Shown piece after piece: positions 15,649 through 25,344 of a stretch of 64,000 nucleotides of DNA. Numbering within the stretch: the stretch's first letter is position 1; each line of letters opens with the position of its first letter. Source of the DNA: Zeimonas sp032027205 (GTDB lineage Bacteria; Pseudomonadota; Gammaproteobacteria; Burkholderiales; Burkholderiaceae_E); contig JAVSMN010000001.1 of the NCBI GenBank assembly GCA_032027205.1, positions 2,046,219 to 2,110,218 on the forward strand, written 5' to 3'. A program made the position numbers and the translations under genes. The notes under the pieces were generated by a model. It saw only the letters and a program-made list of their open reading frames with translations. It did not search any database and was not told where the DNA came from.

Positions 15649-16811
15649 TCGCGCGCCCGACACCGACCGACGTGACCCGCGCAGTGACCACCCGCAGCAT
15701 TTCGAACCGTGTGATTCTCGGCATCCTGCTCGGCGGGCTGCTGCTGCTGTCGTACGCCGTCGTGCGGCCGTTTCTCGCGCCGATCGCCTGGGCGCTGATC
15801 CTCGCCTACGTCACCTGGCCGCTGGTCGTACGCCTGCGCCGGCTGCTCGGCGGGCGCAATACGCTCGCAGCGCTGGTCATGACGCTGCTGCTCACCGCGG
15901 CCTTCGTGCTCCCGCTGCTGTGGGTCGGGTTGCTGCTGCGCGGCGAGCTGGCCGACTTCTACACGAGCGCGGCGAGCCTGCTGTCGCGCGGCGAACTGAG
16001 GCTGCCGGAGTTCATTGCCGACATCCCGCTGCTCGGCTCCTGGTTGCAGAACCTGATCGACGAGTTTGCACGCGACCCGACGGCGATCCGCGGGCAGGTG
16101 GCGGGCTGGGTCGAGGCGCGCGCCGCCGAATCGTTGAACGTGGTCGGCGGCGTGGGCCGCAATGCGGCCAAGCTGGGCTTCGCGCTGATCACCGTCTTCT
16201 TCCTGTATCGCGACGGAGAGCAGGTGCTCGCGCAGGCGCAGCTCGTGCTGCATCGTTTCCTCGGCGCGCGGGTGGACCCGTATCTCGCGGCGGTCGGCAA
16301 CATGACCACGGCAGTGGTCTGGGGCCTGCTGCTCACTGCGCTCGCGCAGGGGCTGGTGGCCGGCGTCGGCTACTGGTGGTTCGGGCTGGATGCACCGGTG
16401 CTGCTCGGCGCGATCACGGCCGCGATCGCGCTGATTCCGTTCGGCACGCCCTTCGTCTGGGGCGCGATCGGCCTCTGGCTGGTCGCGCACGGGGACCTGT
16501 TCAACGGCATCGGCCTGCTGCTGTACGGAACGCTGATCGTCAGCTGGGTCGACAACCTCGTGCGCCCCCTCGTCATCAGCAACGCCACGCGCATCTCCTT
16601 CCTGCTGGTGATGTTCGGCGTGCTCGGCGGCCTGGCCGCCTTCGGCCTGGTGGGCCTGTTCATCGGGCCGGTGATCCTCGCCGTGCTGATGGCGGTCTGG
16701 CGCGAGTGGATCGAGGAATCGAAAGCCGACCAGGTTCGGCTCGCGCGCTCAGCGCCCGCGGTTGCCGACGACCAGCAGCGCGCTCAACGAGCGGTCTCGC
16801 GCGAAGGGTAG
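15645..16811 (+). CDS. AI-2E transporter family (TqsA/PerM-like) membrane protein
   Basis: 388 residues with about eight helices. The start region (GGLLLLSYAVVRPFLAPIAW) and the late segments (ALIPFGTPFVWGAIGLWLVA, SWVDNLVRPLVISNATRISF, FGLVGLFIGPVILAVLMAVW) are the well-conserved blocks of the PerM/TqsA family. Members are linked to export of autoinducer-2 or to ion transport; the substrate here is unknown. ATG at 15645 overlaps the deacetylase stop. The company of glycan enzymes hints at a cell-envelope role but that is only context. Confidence 0.8.
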   Translation: MIARPTPTDVTRAVTTRSISNRVILGILLGGLLLLSYAVVRPFLAPIAWALILAYVTWPLVVRLRRLLGGRNTLAALVMTLLLTAAFVLPLLWVGLLLRGELADFYTSAASLLSRGELRLPEFIADIPLLGSWLQNLIDEFARDPTAIRGQVAGWVEARAAESLNVVGGVGRNAAKLGFALITVFFLYRDGEQVLAQAQLVLHRFLGARVDPYLAAVGNMTTAVVWGLLLTALAQGLVAGVGYWWFGLDAPVLLGAITAAIALIPFGTPFVWGAIGLWLVAHGDLFNGIGLLLYGTLIVSWVDNLVRPLVISNATRISFLLVMFGVLGGLAAFGLVGLFIGPVILAVLMAVWREWIEESKADQVRLARSAPAVADDQQRAQRAVSREG

Positions 16812-16859
16812 GCCGCGCGCAGCAGGTCGGTGTACGGCGCACGGGTGCGGTCGACTATC

Positions 16860-17459
16860 TCATCGGGCGGCGTGCTCGTCTGGCCACAGGTCGTCCGACG
16901 ACAGCGTCAGATCGGGCAGCGCCAGCGGTGCAATCGAGAACGGTGCAGCGAGCGCGCGCACTTCTTCCCAGCCGAGGCCGTCGGCACGGCGATGTACGTT
17001 CAGGCGGCGGGAGGCGACGTCGACGACCCAATATTCGGCGACTCCGTGCTGCGCGTAGATCCGTGCCTTCTTGCCGAGGTCGAAACGCAGCGAGGATTCG
17101 GCGATTTCGATGGCGAGCAGTACGTCGTCGGCATCCGGGTGGCGAGTCGCATATTCGTCGCGACGGGGACGCAGCAGCATCAGGTCGGGCTGCGGCATCG
17201 ACCACGGCGGAAGCAGCATGGGATTGCCCGGCGATACGATCGCTCGGTCTTTGACGCGGGTGACGAGCAGGCGGTTCAATCGGCTCGTCATCGAAGCGTG
17301 CCCCGTTCCGATCGGAGCCATGTCGATCAGTTCTCCGTCGATCAGTTCGACGCGGCTGTCCGGGGGCAGGATTCCGGCCTCGCCGAGCCGCTCGTAGTCT
17401 TCGATCGACAGTCGATGCCGCGTTGGTTCGAGGGACGCATTCATGGCGATTCGGCGCAT
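16860..17459 (-). CDS. Uma2 family (DUF820) putative endonuclease
   Basis: 199 residues of the restriction-endonuclease-like Uma2 fold. IEDYERLGEAGILPPDSRVELIDGEL is the usual N-terminus; PQPDLMLLRPR and LLAIEIAESSLRFDLGKKAR give the D-x(n)-E-x-A/S...K nuclease-like motif, and EYWVVDVASRRL closes the core. The family is common in cyanobacteria and scattered in other bacteria as stand-alone genes of unclear role. Start is uncertain: ATG 17459 or ATG 17444, neither with a clear ribosome site. It stands alone between an AI-2E-family gene and a ThDP enzyme and may be a recent arrival. Confidence 0.8.
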   Translation of the reverse strand: MRRIAMNASLEPTRHRLSIEDYERLGEAGILPPDSRVELIDGELIDMAPIGTGHASMTSRLNRLLVTRVKDRAIVSPGNPMLLPPWSMPQPDLMLLRPRRDEYATRHPDADDVLLAIEIAESSLRFDLGKKARIYAQHGVAEYWVVDVASRRLNVHRRADGLGWEEVRALAAPFSIAPLALPDLTLSSDDLWPDEHAAR

Positions 17460-17594
17460 GCCGCGCCACGTCGGAAGATTGCCCCAGTGTACGTGCCCGC
17501 GTCATCGGCCGGAAGCACGAGGCGGACGACCGATGACCCGCCGCATCACGTGTCGCGGCGTCGCGGCCGCGCGGCGGCTTCTCGAACTTCGCGG

Positions 17595-19328
17595 CTACCC
17601 CGTCACCTTTCGCACCAGCGCCCGCGTCGCGAAGCGGATGCGCTGCGACAGCGGGAAGCGCCGGAACGTCGAGGCCGCCGTGCCGCTGGTGAACGCGGTG
17701 CGTTTGGAGTAGTCGATGCGCACGTCGACGATCGTCGGGCGGCCCTCGCGCGCAAGCCGCCGCGCCTCGTCGATCGCCGGGCCGATGCGCGCCTCCGAAT
17801 CCATCGCGACGTACGCCGCGCCGGTCGCCAGCGCGACGCCCTCTACGTTCAGGCCGCCGAGCGCCGTGCACGGCTTGCGGTTGTACGGCATCTGCTGCGC
17901 CTGCGCGATCTGCGACAGTTCGCCGTCGTTGAAGACGTACCAGACGATGCCCAGCGAGCGCACGGTCGCGGTGACGATCTCCATGCAGGTCATCATGAAG
18001 CAGCCGTCGCCGACGATCGCGAACACTTCCTTCGCCGGCTGCGCGAGCTTCGCGCCGATCGCCGCCGGCACCGCGTAGCCCATCGCGTTGAAGTCGGTCG
18101 GCACGAGCAGCTTGCCGCCCCGCCGCAGCGGGAACAGTTCGGCCGTCAGGTAGGTGTGGTTGCCGTCGTCGAGCACGGTGATCGCGTCGTCGGCGGTGCG
18201 GCTGCGCAGTTCGTCGTAGAAGCGGATCGGGTTGATGCGATCGCCGCTGTCGTGGCGCAGCCATTCGTCGCGATACGCCTGCTTGTCGCGCGCGATGCGC
18301 GCGGCGAGCGCGTCGTCGGCAGGTCGGCCGCCGAGCCGGCGCAGTTCGGCGGCGAGCGCGGCGAGCACCGGCTTCGCGTCGCCGGCGATCGCCACGCGCG
18401 CCGGGTGGTTCGCATCGAACACCGAGGGATCGATGTCGACGTGCACCAGCGCTTCGGGCACCTTCGCCGCGAAGCTGCCGGTGGGGATCTCGGCGAAACG
18501 CGCGCCGACGGCGAGCATCGCGTCGCAGCCGCGAAACGCGTTGCGCGCGGCGGGCACGGCCGAATCGCTGAAGCCGAAGCCGGCGTGCAGCGGGTGCTCG
18601 GCCGGAAACGACGCCAGTCCCTGCAGCGTGGTCGCCACCGGCGCCTGCAGCAACTCGGCGATCTCGGCGAGTTCGTCCACCGCGTGCCGCGCGCCCCAGC
18701 CGACGAACAGGCCGGGATGCGAGGCGCGCTTCAACAACGCTGCCGCTTCGCGGATGCGCGCCGGATCGGGCGGCGAGGCGGGCTGGGGCGCCCGCCAGAC
18801 CGGCAATTCGCCGATCTCGCCGGGAAACAGCTGCAGGTTCACCGGGATCTCGACGAGCACCGGACCCGGTAGTCCGCTCGTCGCGATCCGATGCGCTTCG
18901 AAGATCGTCGGCACGACGTCTTCATGGCGAAGCACGCGAAACGCGGCTTTCGTGATCGGCCGCGCGATCGCGAGCTGGTCGATCTCGTGCAGTTTGAAGC
19001 GATCGTGGGTATCGCTGCGGATGCCGCCGGTGAGCACGAGCATCGGAATGCCGTCGATGAAGGCTTCGGCAATTCCGCTTGCCGCGTGCGTGAGCCCGGC
19101 GGCGGGCACGATCGCCAGTGCGCCGATCGTGTCGTCGGCGGCGCGGCTGACCGCGTCCGCCATGAACGACGCGCCGCCTTCGTGCGTGACGAGTACGGGC
19201 ACCGGCGAACCGGCATTGTTCAGCTCGTCGTACAGCTCCGTGTTGTGCACGCCCGGGATGCCGAAGGTGAAGCGGATGCCCAACTGCTGAAGCGCGTACA
19301 CGGCAAGCCAGGCCGCGGTTTTCTTCAT
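17595..19328 (-). CDS. Thiamine diphosphate-dependent enzyme, acetolactate synthase-like
   Basis: 577 residues with the three-domain POX/AHAS layout. N-terminal HEGGASFMADAVSRA carries the catalytic glutamate that activates ThDP; a central FAD/cofactor-like domain begins near residue 190; the C-terminal IVGDGCFMMTCMEIVTATV followed by VFNDGE is the GDG...N motif binding Mg-ThDP. It is not clearly biosynthetic AHAS: no small subunit is nearby, and the C-terminus is extended by a basic tail (SQRIRFATRALVRKVTG). The next gene in the operon (17 nt away) is a flavoprotein, suggesting a catabolic or special 2-oxoacid pathway. Substrate unknown. GGGAGA precedes ATG 19328. Confidence 0.8.
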   Translation of the reverse strand: MKKTAAWLAVYALQQLGIRFTFGIPGVHNTELYDELNNAGSPVPVLVTHEGGASFMADAVSRAADDTIGALAIVPAAGLTHAASGIAEAFIDGIPMLVLTGGIRSDTHDRFKLHEIDQLAIARPITKAAFRVLRHEDVVPTIFEAHRIATSGLPGPVLVEIPVNLQLFPGEIGELPVWRAPQPASPPDPARIREAAALLKRASHPGLFVGWGARHAVDELAEIAELLQAPVATTLQGLASFPAEHPLHAGFGFSDSAVPAARNAFRGCDAMLAVGARFAEIPTGSFAAKVPEALVHVDIDPSVFDANHPARVAIAGDAKPVLAALAAELRRLGGRPADDALAARIARDKQAYRDEWLRHDSGDRINPIRFYDELRSRTADDAITVLDDGNHTYLTAELFPLRRGGKLLVPTDFNAMGYAVPAAIGAKLAQPAKEVFAIVGDGCFMMTCMEIVTATVRSLGIVWYVFNDGELSQIAQAQQMPYNRKPCTALGGLNVEGVALATGAAYVAMDSEARIGPAIDEARRLAREGRPTIVDVRIDYSKRTAFTSGTAASTFRRFPLSQRIRFATRALVRKVTG

Positions 19329-19344
19329 GGGGGGTCTCCCGGTA

Positions 19345-20955
19345 TCAGCCGACGATCGCGCGAGCGGCGCGGCGCGCGCCGTAGATGCAGCCGCCGAGGA
19401 AGCTGCCTTCGAGCGCGCGCAGTCCGTGCATTCCGCCGCCGCCGAAGCCGGCCGCTTCGCCGGCCGCGTACAGTCCGGGAATCGGCGCGCCCCGTTCATC
19501 GAGCACCCGGCACGACAGATCGGTCTGGATGCCGCCGAGGCTCTTGCGGCTGATGACGAACTCGCGGATCGCGATCAGCGGACGTGCGCGCGGGTCGTCG
19601 ATCGGCTGGGAACGACAGGTGCGCAACCGATCTCCGCGCCAGTGACGAAGGTGCTCGATGCGACGCAACTGCTCGTCATTGTGCAGGGGGCCGCGCGCCA
19701 CCTGCGCGTCCCAGGCGAGAACGGCCGTGCGCACCGCGTCGAGCTCGACCGACGCGTCGCCTTGCAGCGCGTTCATCTTCGCGACCAACGCCTCGATCGA
19801 ATCGGCGGTGACGACGTCCTCGCAGTGGCGCGTCAGCTGTTCGACGAGCCAGCGGTTGCCCAGCAGCGAGTCGCGCGCGAAGCCGGCGACGCTGCGTTCG
19901 CGCAGCGACGGATTGAACTCGGCGCCCGACACGGCGAGTTCCTTGCGCGCGATTCGTTCGTTGAGGACCTGCCACGAATAGCCGCGCTCCTGCGCGCACA
20001 CCTGCGTGACGAGATCGCGCGTGTCGTAGCCGCTCACCAGCGGCATCGGGCCGATGCGCCGCCCCTGCCAGTCGAGCCACAGCGCCGACTTCGGCGGGAC
20101 CAGCGACAAACCGTGCAGCGGCTTGCGCGGCGTCCAGTGATGCACGCCCGCGGCGTAGTTCCACATCCGGTCCAGGTTCGTCACGCGCCCACCGATCGCG
20201 CCGACCGCATCGTGCAGGCGTCCGTCGGCGTAGCGGTGCGAGCCGTTCAGGATCGTCTCGGGCGGTCGGCGCCAGTCGGCGTGCCAGTGGCGGCGCACGC
20301 GCTCGAGGCTGCCGTTGATTCCGCCGGTGGCAACGAGCACGGCATCGGCGTGAGCGACGAATTCCTCGTCGCCGGCTTCGGTTGCCCCGCGCGCACCGGC
20401 GACGCGCCCGCCCGTCTCGAACAGCGACTCGACGCGATGTCCGAAGCGAAACGTCAGCGCATGCTGCCTCGGATGCGCGCGCAGCGCTTCGATGAGGCGC
20501 GTGGCGAGCCGCTCGCCGCTGCCCCAGGTGACGTGCCAGCGCGGCACCGAGTTGCCCTCGCCGAACAGGCCGCGCTCGACCCACAGCGGAAGCGGCAGGA
20601 AGCGGATGCCGAGATCGAGCAGCCAGCGGTAGACGTCGGCGTTGCAGTCGTTCAGGTACGCCTCGGCCCATTGCCGGGGCCAGTGCTCGGCGTCAGGGTC
20701 GGCGCCGAAGGCACCGAAGGACAGCCAGTCGCGCAGCGCCAGCGGTACCGAATCGCGGATGCGGGCGCGGCGCTGCTCGCGCGTGTCCACCAGCAGGATG
20801 CCGCCGAAGCTCTCGCGCGCGAGGCCGCCGAGGTTGGTTTCGACATCGCGATCGAGCAGCGTGACGGTGCGGCCTGCCGACAGCAACTCCAACGCGGCAA
20901 CGATGCCGGTGAGCCCGCCGCCGACGACGAGGACGTCGCTTCGATACTCGTGCAT
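19345..20955 (-). CDS. FAD-binding oxidoreductase, KstD/fumarate reductase-like
   Basis: A 536-residue flavoprotein. Residues 8-25 (DVLVVGGGLTGIVAALEL) form the FAD dinucleotide fold. VLVATGGINGSLERVRRHW in the middle and the C-terminal PGLYAAGEAAGFGGGGMHG with RALEGSFLGGCIYGARRAAR are the second FAD site of the 3-ketosteroid dehydrogenase/fumarate reductase family. Annotated homologues are often simply FAD-binding dehydrogenases. GGGAGG lies 4 nt before ATG 20955. It is cotranscribed with the ThDP enzyme downstream and diverges from the MetE-like/ABC operon across 145 nt. Substrate not predictable from sequence. Confidence 0.8.
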   Translation of the reverse strand: MHEYRSDVLVVGGGLTGIVAALELLSAGRTVTLLDRDVETNLGGLARESFGGILLVDTREQRRARIRDSVPLALRDWLSFGAFGADPDAEHWPRQWAEAYLNDCNADVYRWLLDLGIRFLPLPLWVERGLFGEGNSVPRWHVTWGSGERLATRLIEALRAHPRQHALTFRFGHRVESLFETGGRVAGARGATEAGDEEFVAHADAVLVATGGINGSLERVRRHWHADWRRPPETILNGSHRYADGRLHDAVGAIGGRVTNLDRMWNYAAGVHHWTPRKPLHGLSLVPPKSALWLDWQGRRIGPMPLVSGYDTRDLVTQVCAQERGYSWQVLNERIARKELAVSGAEFNPSLRERSVAGFARDSLLGNRWLVEQLTRHCEDVVTADSIEALVAKMNALQGDASVELDAVRTAVLAWDAQVARGPLHNDEQLRRIEHLRHWRGDRLRTCRSQPIDDPRARPLIAIREFVISRKSLGGIQTDLSCRVLDERGAPIPGLYAAGEAAGFGGGGMHGLRALEGSFLGGCIYGARRAARAIVG

Positions 20956-21100
20956 CGCACCTCCCGGCGCGGATGCTACCGACCGGGTAGGGGGCTGTAA
21001 ACGACCGGGCGCCCGCGCTCCGGCGTCCAGTGCTGCCCGCGTCGAGCGATTCGCGCTACGCTGTGCGCTTCGGGCGCACGAAAACGCGAGGAGAACGCAG

Positions 21101-22222
21101 ATGAGCGCACGCACGACGCCACCGTTTCGAGCCGACCACGTCGGCAGCTTCCTTCGGCCGAAGTACCTTCTCGATGCGCGCGCGCAGGCCGCTGCCGGCG
21201 AGATCACTGCGCTGCAGCTGCGTGCCGTCGAGGACAAGGCGATTGCCGAGATCGTGCAGTTCCAGGAAGACGTCGGACTGAAGAGCGTCACCGACGGCGA
21301 GTTCCGCCGCACCTACTTCCACATCGATTTCCTCGAGCAGCTCGGCGGCGTCAAGACCGACATCCCGGTCACGGTGAAAAAGCCCGACGGCACCGAGGAA
21401 CTCGCCCCGCCGGTCATTCGCGTCGTCGACAAGGTGCGACACGTGAAGGACATCCAGCGCGCCGACTTCGAGTACCTGAAGAGTCGCGTCTCGGCCGGTC
21501 ACACGCCGAAGGTGTGCATCCCGTCGCCGACGATGCTGCACTTCCGCGGCGGCCGCGCCGGCATCAGCCGCGAGCACTATCCGCAGCTCGATCCGCAGTT
21601 CTACGACGACGTTGCCCGCGCCTACGGCGAGGAGTTGCGTTCGTTGTACGACGCCGGATGTCGCTACGTGCAGATGGACGACACCAATCTGGCCTACCTG
21701 TGCGACGACAGGATGCGCGAGGCCGCGCGCAGCCGCGGTGACGACCCCGACGAGTTGCCGCACCGCTACGCGGGGTTCATCAATCGCGTCGTCGCGCACA
21801 AGCCCGAGGGAATGACGCTCGCCGTGCACCTTTGCCGCGGCAACTTCAAGAGCACGTGGGCGGCACAGGGCGGTTACGAGCCGGTGGCGCAGGCGCTGCT
21901 CTCCGAGATGAACGTCGACGCGTATTTCCTCGAGTACGACGACGCGCGCTCGGGCGACTTCAAGCCGCTGCGCTACCTGCCCAAGGGCAAGTTCGTCGTG
22001 CTCGGGCTGGTCACCACGAAGCTCGGCGAGCTCGAGTCGAAGGACTCGATCAAGCGGCGCATCGACGAGGCAGCGCACTACGCGCCGCTCGAGCAGCTGT
22101 GCCTGTCGCCGCAATGCGGCTTCTCGTCCACCGTGCATGGCAACGTCATCGCGGTCGAGGCGCAGCGCGCGAAGCTCGCGCTCGTCATCGAGACGGCGCG
22201 CGAAGTCTGGGGCGACGCATGA
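21101..22222 (+). CDS. Cobalamin-independent methionine synthase-like (MetE C-domain family)
   Basis: 373 residues corresponding to the catalytic half of MetE (YxjG/YxjH-type). It starts FRADHVGSFLRPKYLL; zinc ligands are H243 and C245 (HLCRGNF), E278 (FLEYDD) and C339 (SPQCGF). Full MetE is about 750 residues, so this is the short stand-alone type, whose methyl donor is often not methyl-tetrahydropteroyl-triglutamate. AGGAG lies before ATG 21101 and the stop overlaps the next gene (ATGA). Coupling to a branched-chain-amino-acid-type ABC transporter suggests it handles an imported methylated or sulfur compound; this is context, not proof. Confidence 0.8.
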   Translation: MSARTTPPFRADHVGSFLRPKYLLDARAQAAAGEITALQLRAVEDKAIAEIVQFQEDVGLKSVTDGEFRRTYFHIDFLEQLGGVKTDIPVTVKKPDGTEELAPPVIRVVDKVRHVKDIQRADFEYLKSRVSAGHTPKVCIPSPTMLHFRGGRAGISREHYPQLDPQFYDDVARAYGEELRSLYDAGCRYVQMDDTNLAYLCDDRMREAARSRGDDPDELPHRYAGFINRVVAHKPEGMTLAVHLCRGNFKSTWAAQGGYEPVAQALLSEMNVDAYFLEYDDARSGDFKPLRYLPKGKFVVLGLVTTKLGELESKDSIKRRIDEAAHYAPLEQLCLSPQCGFSSTVHGNVIAVEAQRAKLALVIETAREVWGDA

Positions 22223-23427
22223 AGACCGTCGAGCGGGGGCTCGCGCTGTGTGCAATGGTGCTCGCCGCCGCGGCATCGGCGCCCGCGGCCGCCGAGACGG
22301 TCAAGGTCGGCGTCGTCGCCAGCTACTCGGGCCCGGGGGCGGAAGTCGGTCGCGATCTCGATCGCGGAATGGCGCTGTTCCGCAAGCTGCACCCCGAGGC
22401 CTTCGGTGGGCACACGGTGGAGCTGATCAAGCGTGATTCGCGCGCGCCCAACGGCGAAGCGGCCAAGACCGCGGTGCAGGAACTCGTCACGCGCGAGCGC
22501 GTGCAACTGCTCGCCGGCTTCGCCTATACGCCCGACGCGATCGCGAGCGCGCCGCTCGCCACCCAGGCGAAGACGCCGATGCTGCTGTTGCAGGCGGCCA
22601 CCGCGTGGCTGCCGCAGCTCTCGCCGTACATCGCGCGCCTGTCGTTCACGATGTGGCAGTCCGGCTACCCGATGGGCGACTACGCCGCGACGAAGCTGCA
22701 GTGCAAGACCGCGGCGGTCGGCTACACCGACTACCCGCCCGGCAAGGACAGCCTGGAGGCCTTCCGCATGGCCTTCGAGGCTGCGGGAGGCAAGGTCACC
22801 GACGCGATCCCGATGGGCGGCGCAGTGGAAGTGCCCGACTTCACGCCCTTCCTGCAGCGCGTGAAGGATGCGAAGCCCGATTGCCTGTATGCGTTCATCC
22901 CGGCCGGCAACCACACGTCGTCGTTCCTGAAGACGGTGGGGCACCTCGGACTGAAAGCCGCGGGCATCAAGCTCACGGGTCCGGGCGAGCTGGTGATGGA
23001 CGACAAGCTGCACCTGCTCGACGCGTCGGCGGCGGGTCTCGTGACGATGTCGCACTACTCGTCGTTCTACGACACGACGGCCAATCGCGCCTTCGTCGCG
23101 GCGTGGAAGAAGGAATACGGCGCCGACAGCGTTCCGAACTTCACGGGGGTGGCCGGCTACGACGCGATGGCGCTGATCGCGCATCTGGCGAAGACGCTCG
23201 ATGGGCGCATCGACGGCGAGCGGGCGATGAAGGAGATTCGTGGCTGGAAATTCGACAGCCCGCGCGGCCCCATCGTGATCGACCCGCAGACGCGCGACAT
23301 CGTCCAGGACGAGCACGTGCAACTGCTCGTGGCCGAAGGCGGAAAACTCGCGATCGAAGTGCTCGACCGCATTCCGCAGGTAAAGGATCCGTGCAAGGTG
23401 CACAAGGTCGGCAAGTGCGGCGAATAG
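22219..23427 (+). CDS. ABC transporter substrate-binding protein, LivK type
   Basis: 402 residues with a signal peptide (about 1-26, LAAAASAPAAAE) and a type I periplasmic-binding fold: VKVGVVASYSGPGAEVGRDL at the start, VQLLAGFAYTPDAIASAPLA and VGYTDYPPGKDSLEAFRMAF further on. It binds the substrate in the periplasm for the LivHMGF-type complex encoded just downstream. Ligand is unknown; members of this group bind branched-chain amino acids, amides, urea or aromatic acids. ATG overlaps the MetE-like stop. Confidence 0.85.
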   Translation: MKTVERGLALCAMVLAAAASAPAAAETVKVGVVASYSGPGAEVGRDLDRGMALFRKLHPEAFGGHTVELIKRDSRAPNGEAAKTAVQELVTRERVQLLAGFAYTPDAIASAPLATQAKTPMLLLQAATAWLPQLSPYIARLSFTMWQSGYPMGDYAATKLQCKTAAVGYTDYPPGKDSLEAFRMAFEAAGGKVTDAIPMGGAVEVPDFTPFLQRVKDAKPDCLYAFIPAGNHTSSFLKTVGHLGLKAAGIKLTGPGELVMDDKLHLLDASAAGLVTMSHYSSFYDTTANRAFVAAWKKEYGADSVPNFTGVAGYDAMALIAHLAKTLDGRIDGERAMKEIRGWKFDSPRGPIVIDPQTRDIVQDEHVQLLVAEGGKLAIEVLDRIPQVKDPCKVHKVGKCGE

Positions 23428-23455
23428 CGCGCAACTTCCGGGCCGCGCGCCGCAG

Positions 23456-24325
23456 GTGAGCGCAGCACTAGCCAGCATCGTCTTCGACGGCACCGCCTAC
23501 GCGATGGTGCTGTTCGTCATCTCGGTGGGCCTGTCGGTGACGATGGGCCTGATGAACGTCGTCAACCTGGCGCACGCCGCATTCGCGATGGCCGGCGGCT
23601 ACGTGGTGGTGGCCGCTGCTTCGGCATTCGGACTGCCCTTCTATGCAGCGCTGGCGGTCGCGGTGCTCGTGCTGGCGGCGACGAGCGCCGTGCTCGAGCG
23701 GCTCCTGTACTCGCGCCTGTATGGCGCGAGCGAACTGGACCAGGTCGCCGCCTCGATCGGCGTCATTCTCTGCGCGGCCGCGCTGCTGGTCTTCCTGTAC
23801 GGGCCGACGCCGCAGACGGTCCGCCTGCCCGAACACCTGCGCGGCACGGTGCAGATCGGCTCGCGCGAGGTGCCCGCCTATCGGCTGTTCCTGATCGCGA
23901 CCGGCTTCGCGCTGTTCGCCGCGCTGCGCTTCGGCATCGAGCGCACGCGCATCGGCGCGCAGTTGCGCGCTGCCGTCGACAACCGGCACATGGCGACATC
24001 GGTCGGCGTGAACGTGCGCCGGCTGTTCACGCTCGTCTTCGCGCTGGGCGGGGCGCTGTCGGCGCTCGGCGGCGGCCTGGCGATCGAGGTGCTCGGTATG
24101 GGGCCGGGCTTCGCCACGCAGTACCTGGTGTTGTTCCTGATCGTCGTCGCCGTCGGCGGGCTGGGCAGCGTGCGCGGCACCTTCGTCGCTTCGCTGGTGC
24201 TCGGCATCGTCGACACCGGCGGCAAGTACCTGTTCCCGGCAGCCGGTGGGTTCCTCGTCTACGCGCTGACGATGGCGCTGCTGCTATGGCGACCCGAGGG
24301 CCTGATGGGGCGGGTCGCGCGGTGA
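23456..24325 (+). CDS. livH: Branched-chain amino acid-type ABC permease, LivH
   Basis: 289 residues with about eight membrane helices. GLMNVVNLAHAAFAMAGGYV near residue 30 and VFALGGALSALGGGLAIEVL with VVAVGGLGSVRGTFVASLVL are the conserved LivH loops that contact the ATPases. Start is GTG at 23456, 28 nt after the binding-protein stop; its own stop overlaps livM (GTGA). Substrate set by the binding protein. Confidence 0.85.
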   Translation: MSAALASIVFDGTAYAMVLFVISVGLSVTMGLMNVVNLAHAAFAMAGGYVVVAAASAFGLPFYAALAVAVLVLAATSAVLERLLYSRLYGASELDQVAASIGVILCAAALLVFLYGPTPQTVRLPEHLRGTVQIGSREVPAYRLFLIATGFALFAALRFGIERTRIGAQLRAAVDNRHMATSVGVNVRRLFTLVFALGGALSALGGGLAIEVLGMGPGFATQYLVLFLIVVAVGGLGSVRGTFVASLVLGIVDTGGKYLFPAAGGFLVYALTMALLLWRPEGLMGRVAR

Positions 24326-25344
24326 ACACGGTCGCGAAAGCCGCGGCGCCGGCGCGATGGCGGGCGCCCGAGGCGCTGCCGTGGTTGTTCGCGCTCGCGG
24401 TGCCGTTCCTGTTTCCCGGGTATGTGGGGCTGGGCGTGCAGGTGCTCGTCGCGGTGCTGTTCGTGTTGTCGCTCGACCTCGTACTCGGCTACGCCGGCAT
24501 CGTCACGCTCGGTCATGCGGCCTTCTTCGGCATCGGCGCCTACACCGTCGGCCTGCTGTCGGTGCGCGCCGGCTGGACCGAGCCGATCAGCGGGCTCGTG
24601 CTCGCGGCGCTCGCGGCCGCGGTTTTCGGCTGGCTCACCGGCTGGCTGATCCTTCGCTTCCGCGGCCTCACGGTGCTGATGCTCACGCTCGCCGCATCGA
24701 TGCTGCTGCAGGAAGCGGGCAACAGCGCCGCGGCGATCACCGGCGGGCACGACGGACTCGCCGGCATCGCGATCGCGCCGATCCTCGGGCACTTCGAGAA
24801 CGATCTGTTCGGCGTGCACTACTACGCCTACTCGCTGGCGGTCGTCTTCGCGGCCTTCTTCGTCGTGCGGCGCATCGTGCATTCGCCGTTCGGCCGCTCG
24901 CTGGTCGGCATCCGCGAGAACCGCACGCGGATGACGGCGCTCGGCGCAGACGTGCCCGCGCGACTCGTGCGCGCCTACACGATCGGCGCCGCGCTTGCCG
25001 GCGTTGCCGGCGCGCTCTACGCGCAGTACAACGCCTTTGTCACGCTGAACCTGTTCGGATTCGAACGCTCGGGCACCGCACTTGTGATGCTCGTGCTCGG
25101 CGGCGTCGGTCGGCTCTACGGCGCGATCGTCGGCGTGCCGCTGTACATGCTGCTCGAGGACCGGTTCGCGAAGATCAGCCCCGAGTTCTGGGGCTTCGGC
25201 ATCGGGCTGCTTCTGGTCCTTGGCGTGCTGTTCCTGCGCGGCGGGCTGGTCGGTTCGCTCGCGGCGCTCTTCGGCGGCGCGTTCGCGCCGCGCGTCACCC
25301 GGACGGCGGACGACGCGCGTGTCGGTCGCGGTCAGCGCGGATGA
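24322..25344 (+). CDS. livM: Branched-chain amino acid-type ABC permease, LivM
   Basis: 340 residues, likely starting at GTG 24322, which overlaps the livH stop as GTGA; an upstream in-frame ATG at 24286 would lie inside livH. Helices span most of the protein; LGYAGIVTLGHAAFFGIGAY and FGRSLVGIRENRTRMTALGA are LivM signatures. The tail after about residue 320 is basic and hydrophilic. The stop overlaps livG (ATGA). Confidence 0.85.
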   Translation: MNTVAKAAAPARWRAPEALPWLFALAVPFLFPGYVGLGVQVLVAVLFVLSLDLVLGYAGIVTLGHAAFFGIGAYTVGLLSVRAGWTEPISGLVLAALAAAVFGWLTGWLILRFRGLTVLMLTLAASMLLQEAGNSAAAITGGHDGLAGIAIAPILGHFENDLFGVHYYAYSLAVVFAAFFVVRRIVHSPFGRSLVGIRENRTRMTALGADVPARLVRAYTIGAALAGVAGALYAQYNAFVTLNLFGFERSGTALVMLVLGGVGRLYGAIVGVPLYMLLEDRFAKISPEFWGFGIGLLLVLGVLFLRGGLVGSLAALFGGAFAPRVTRTADDARVGRGQRG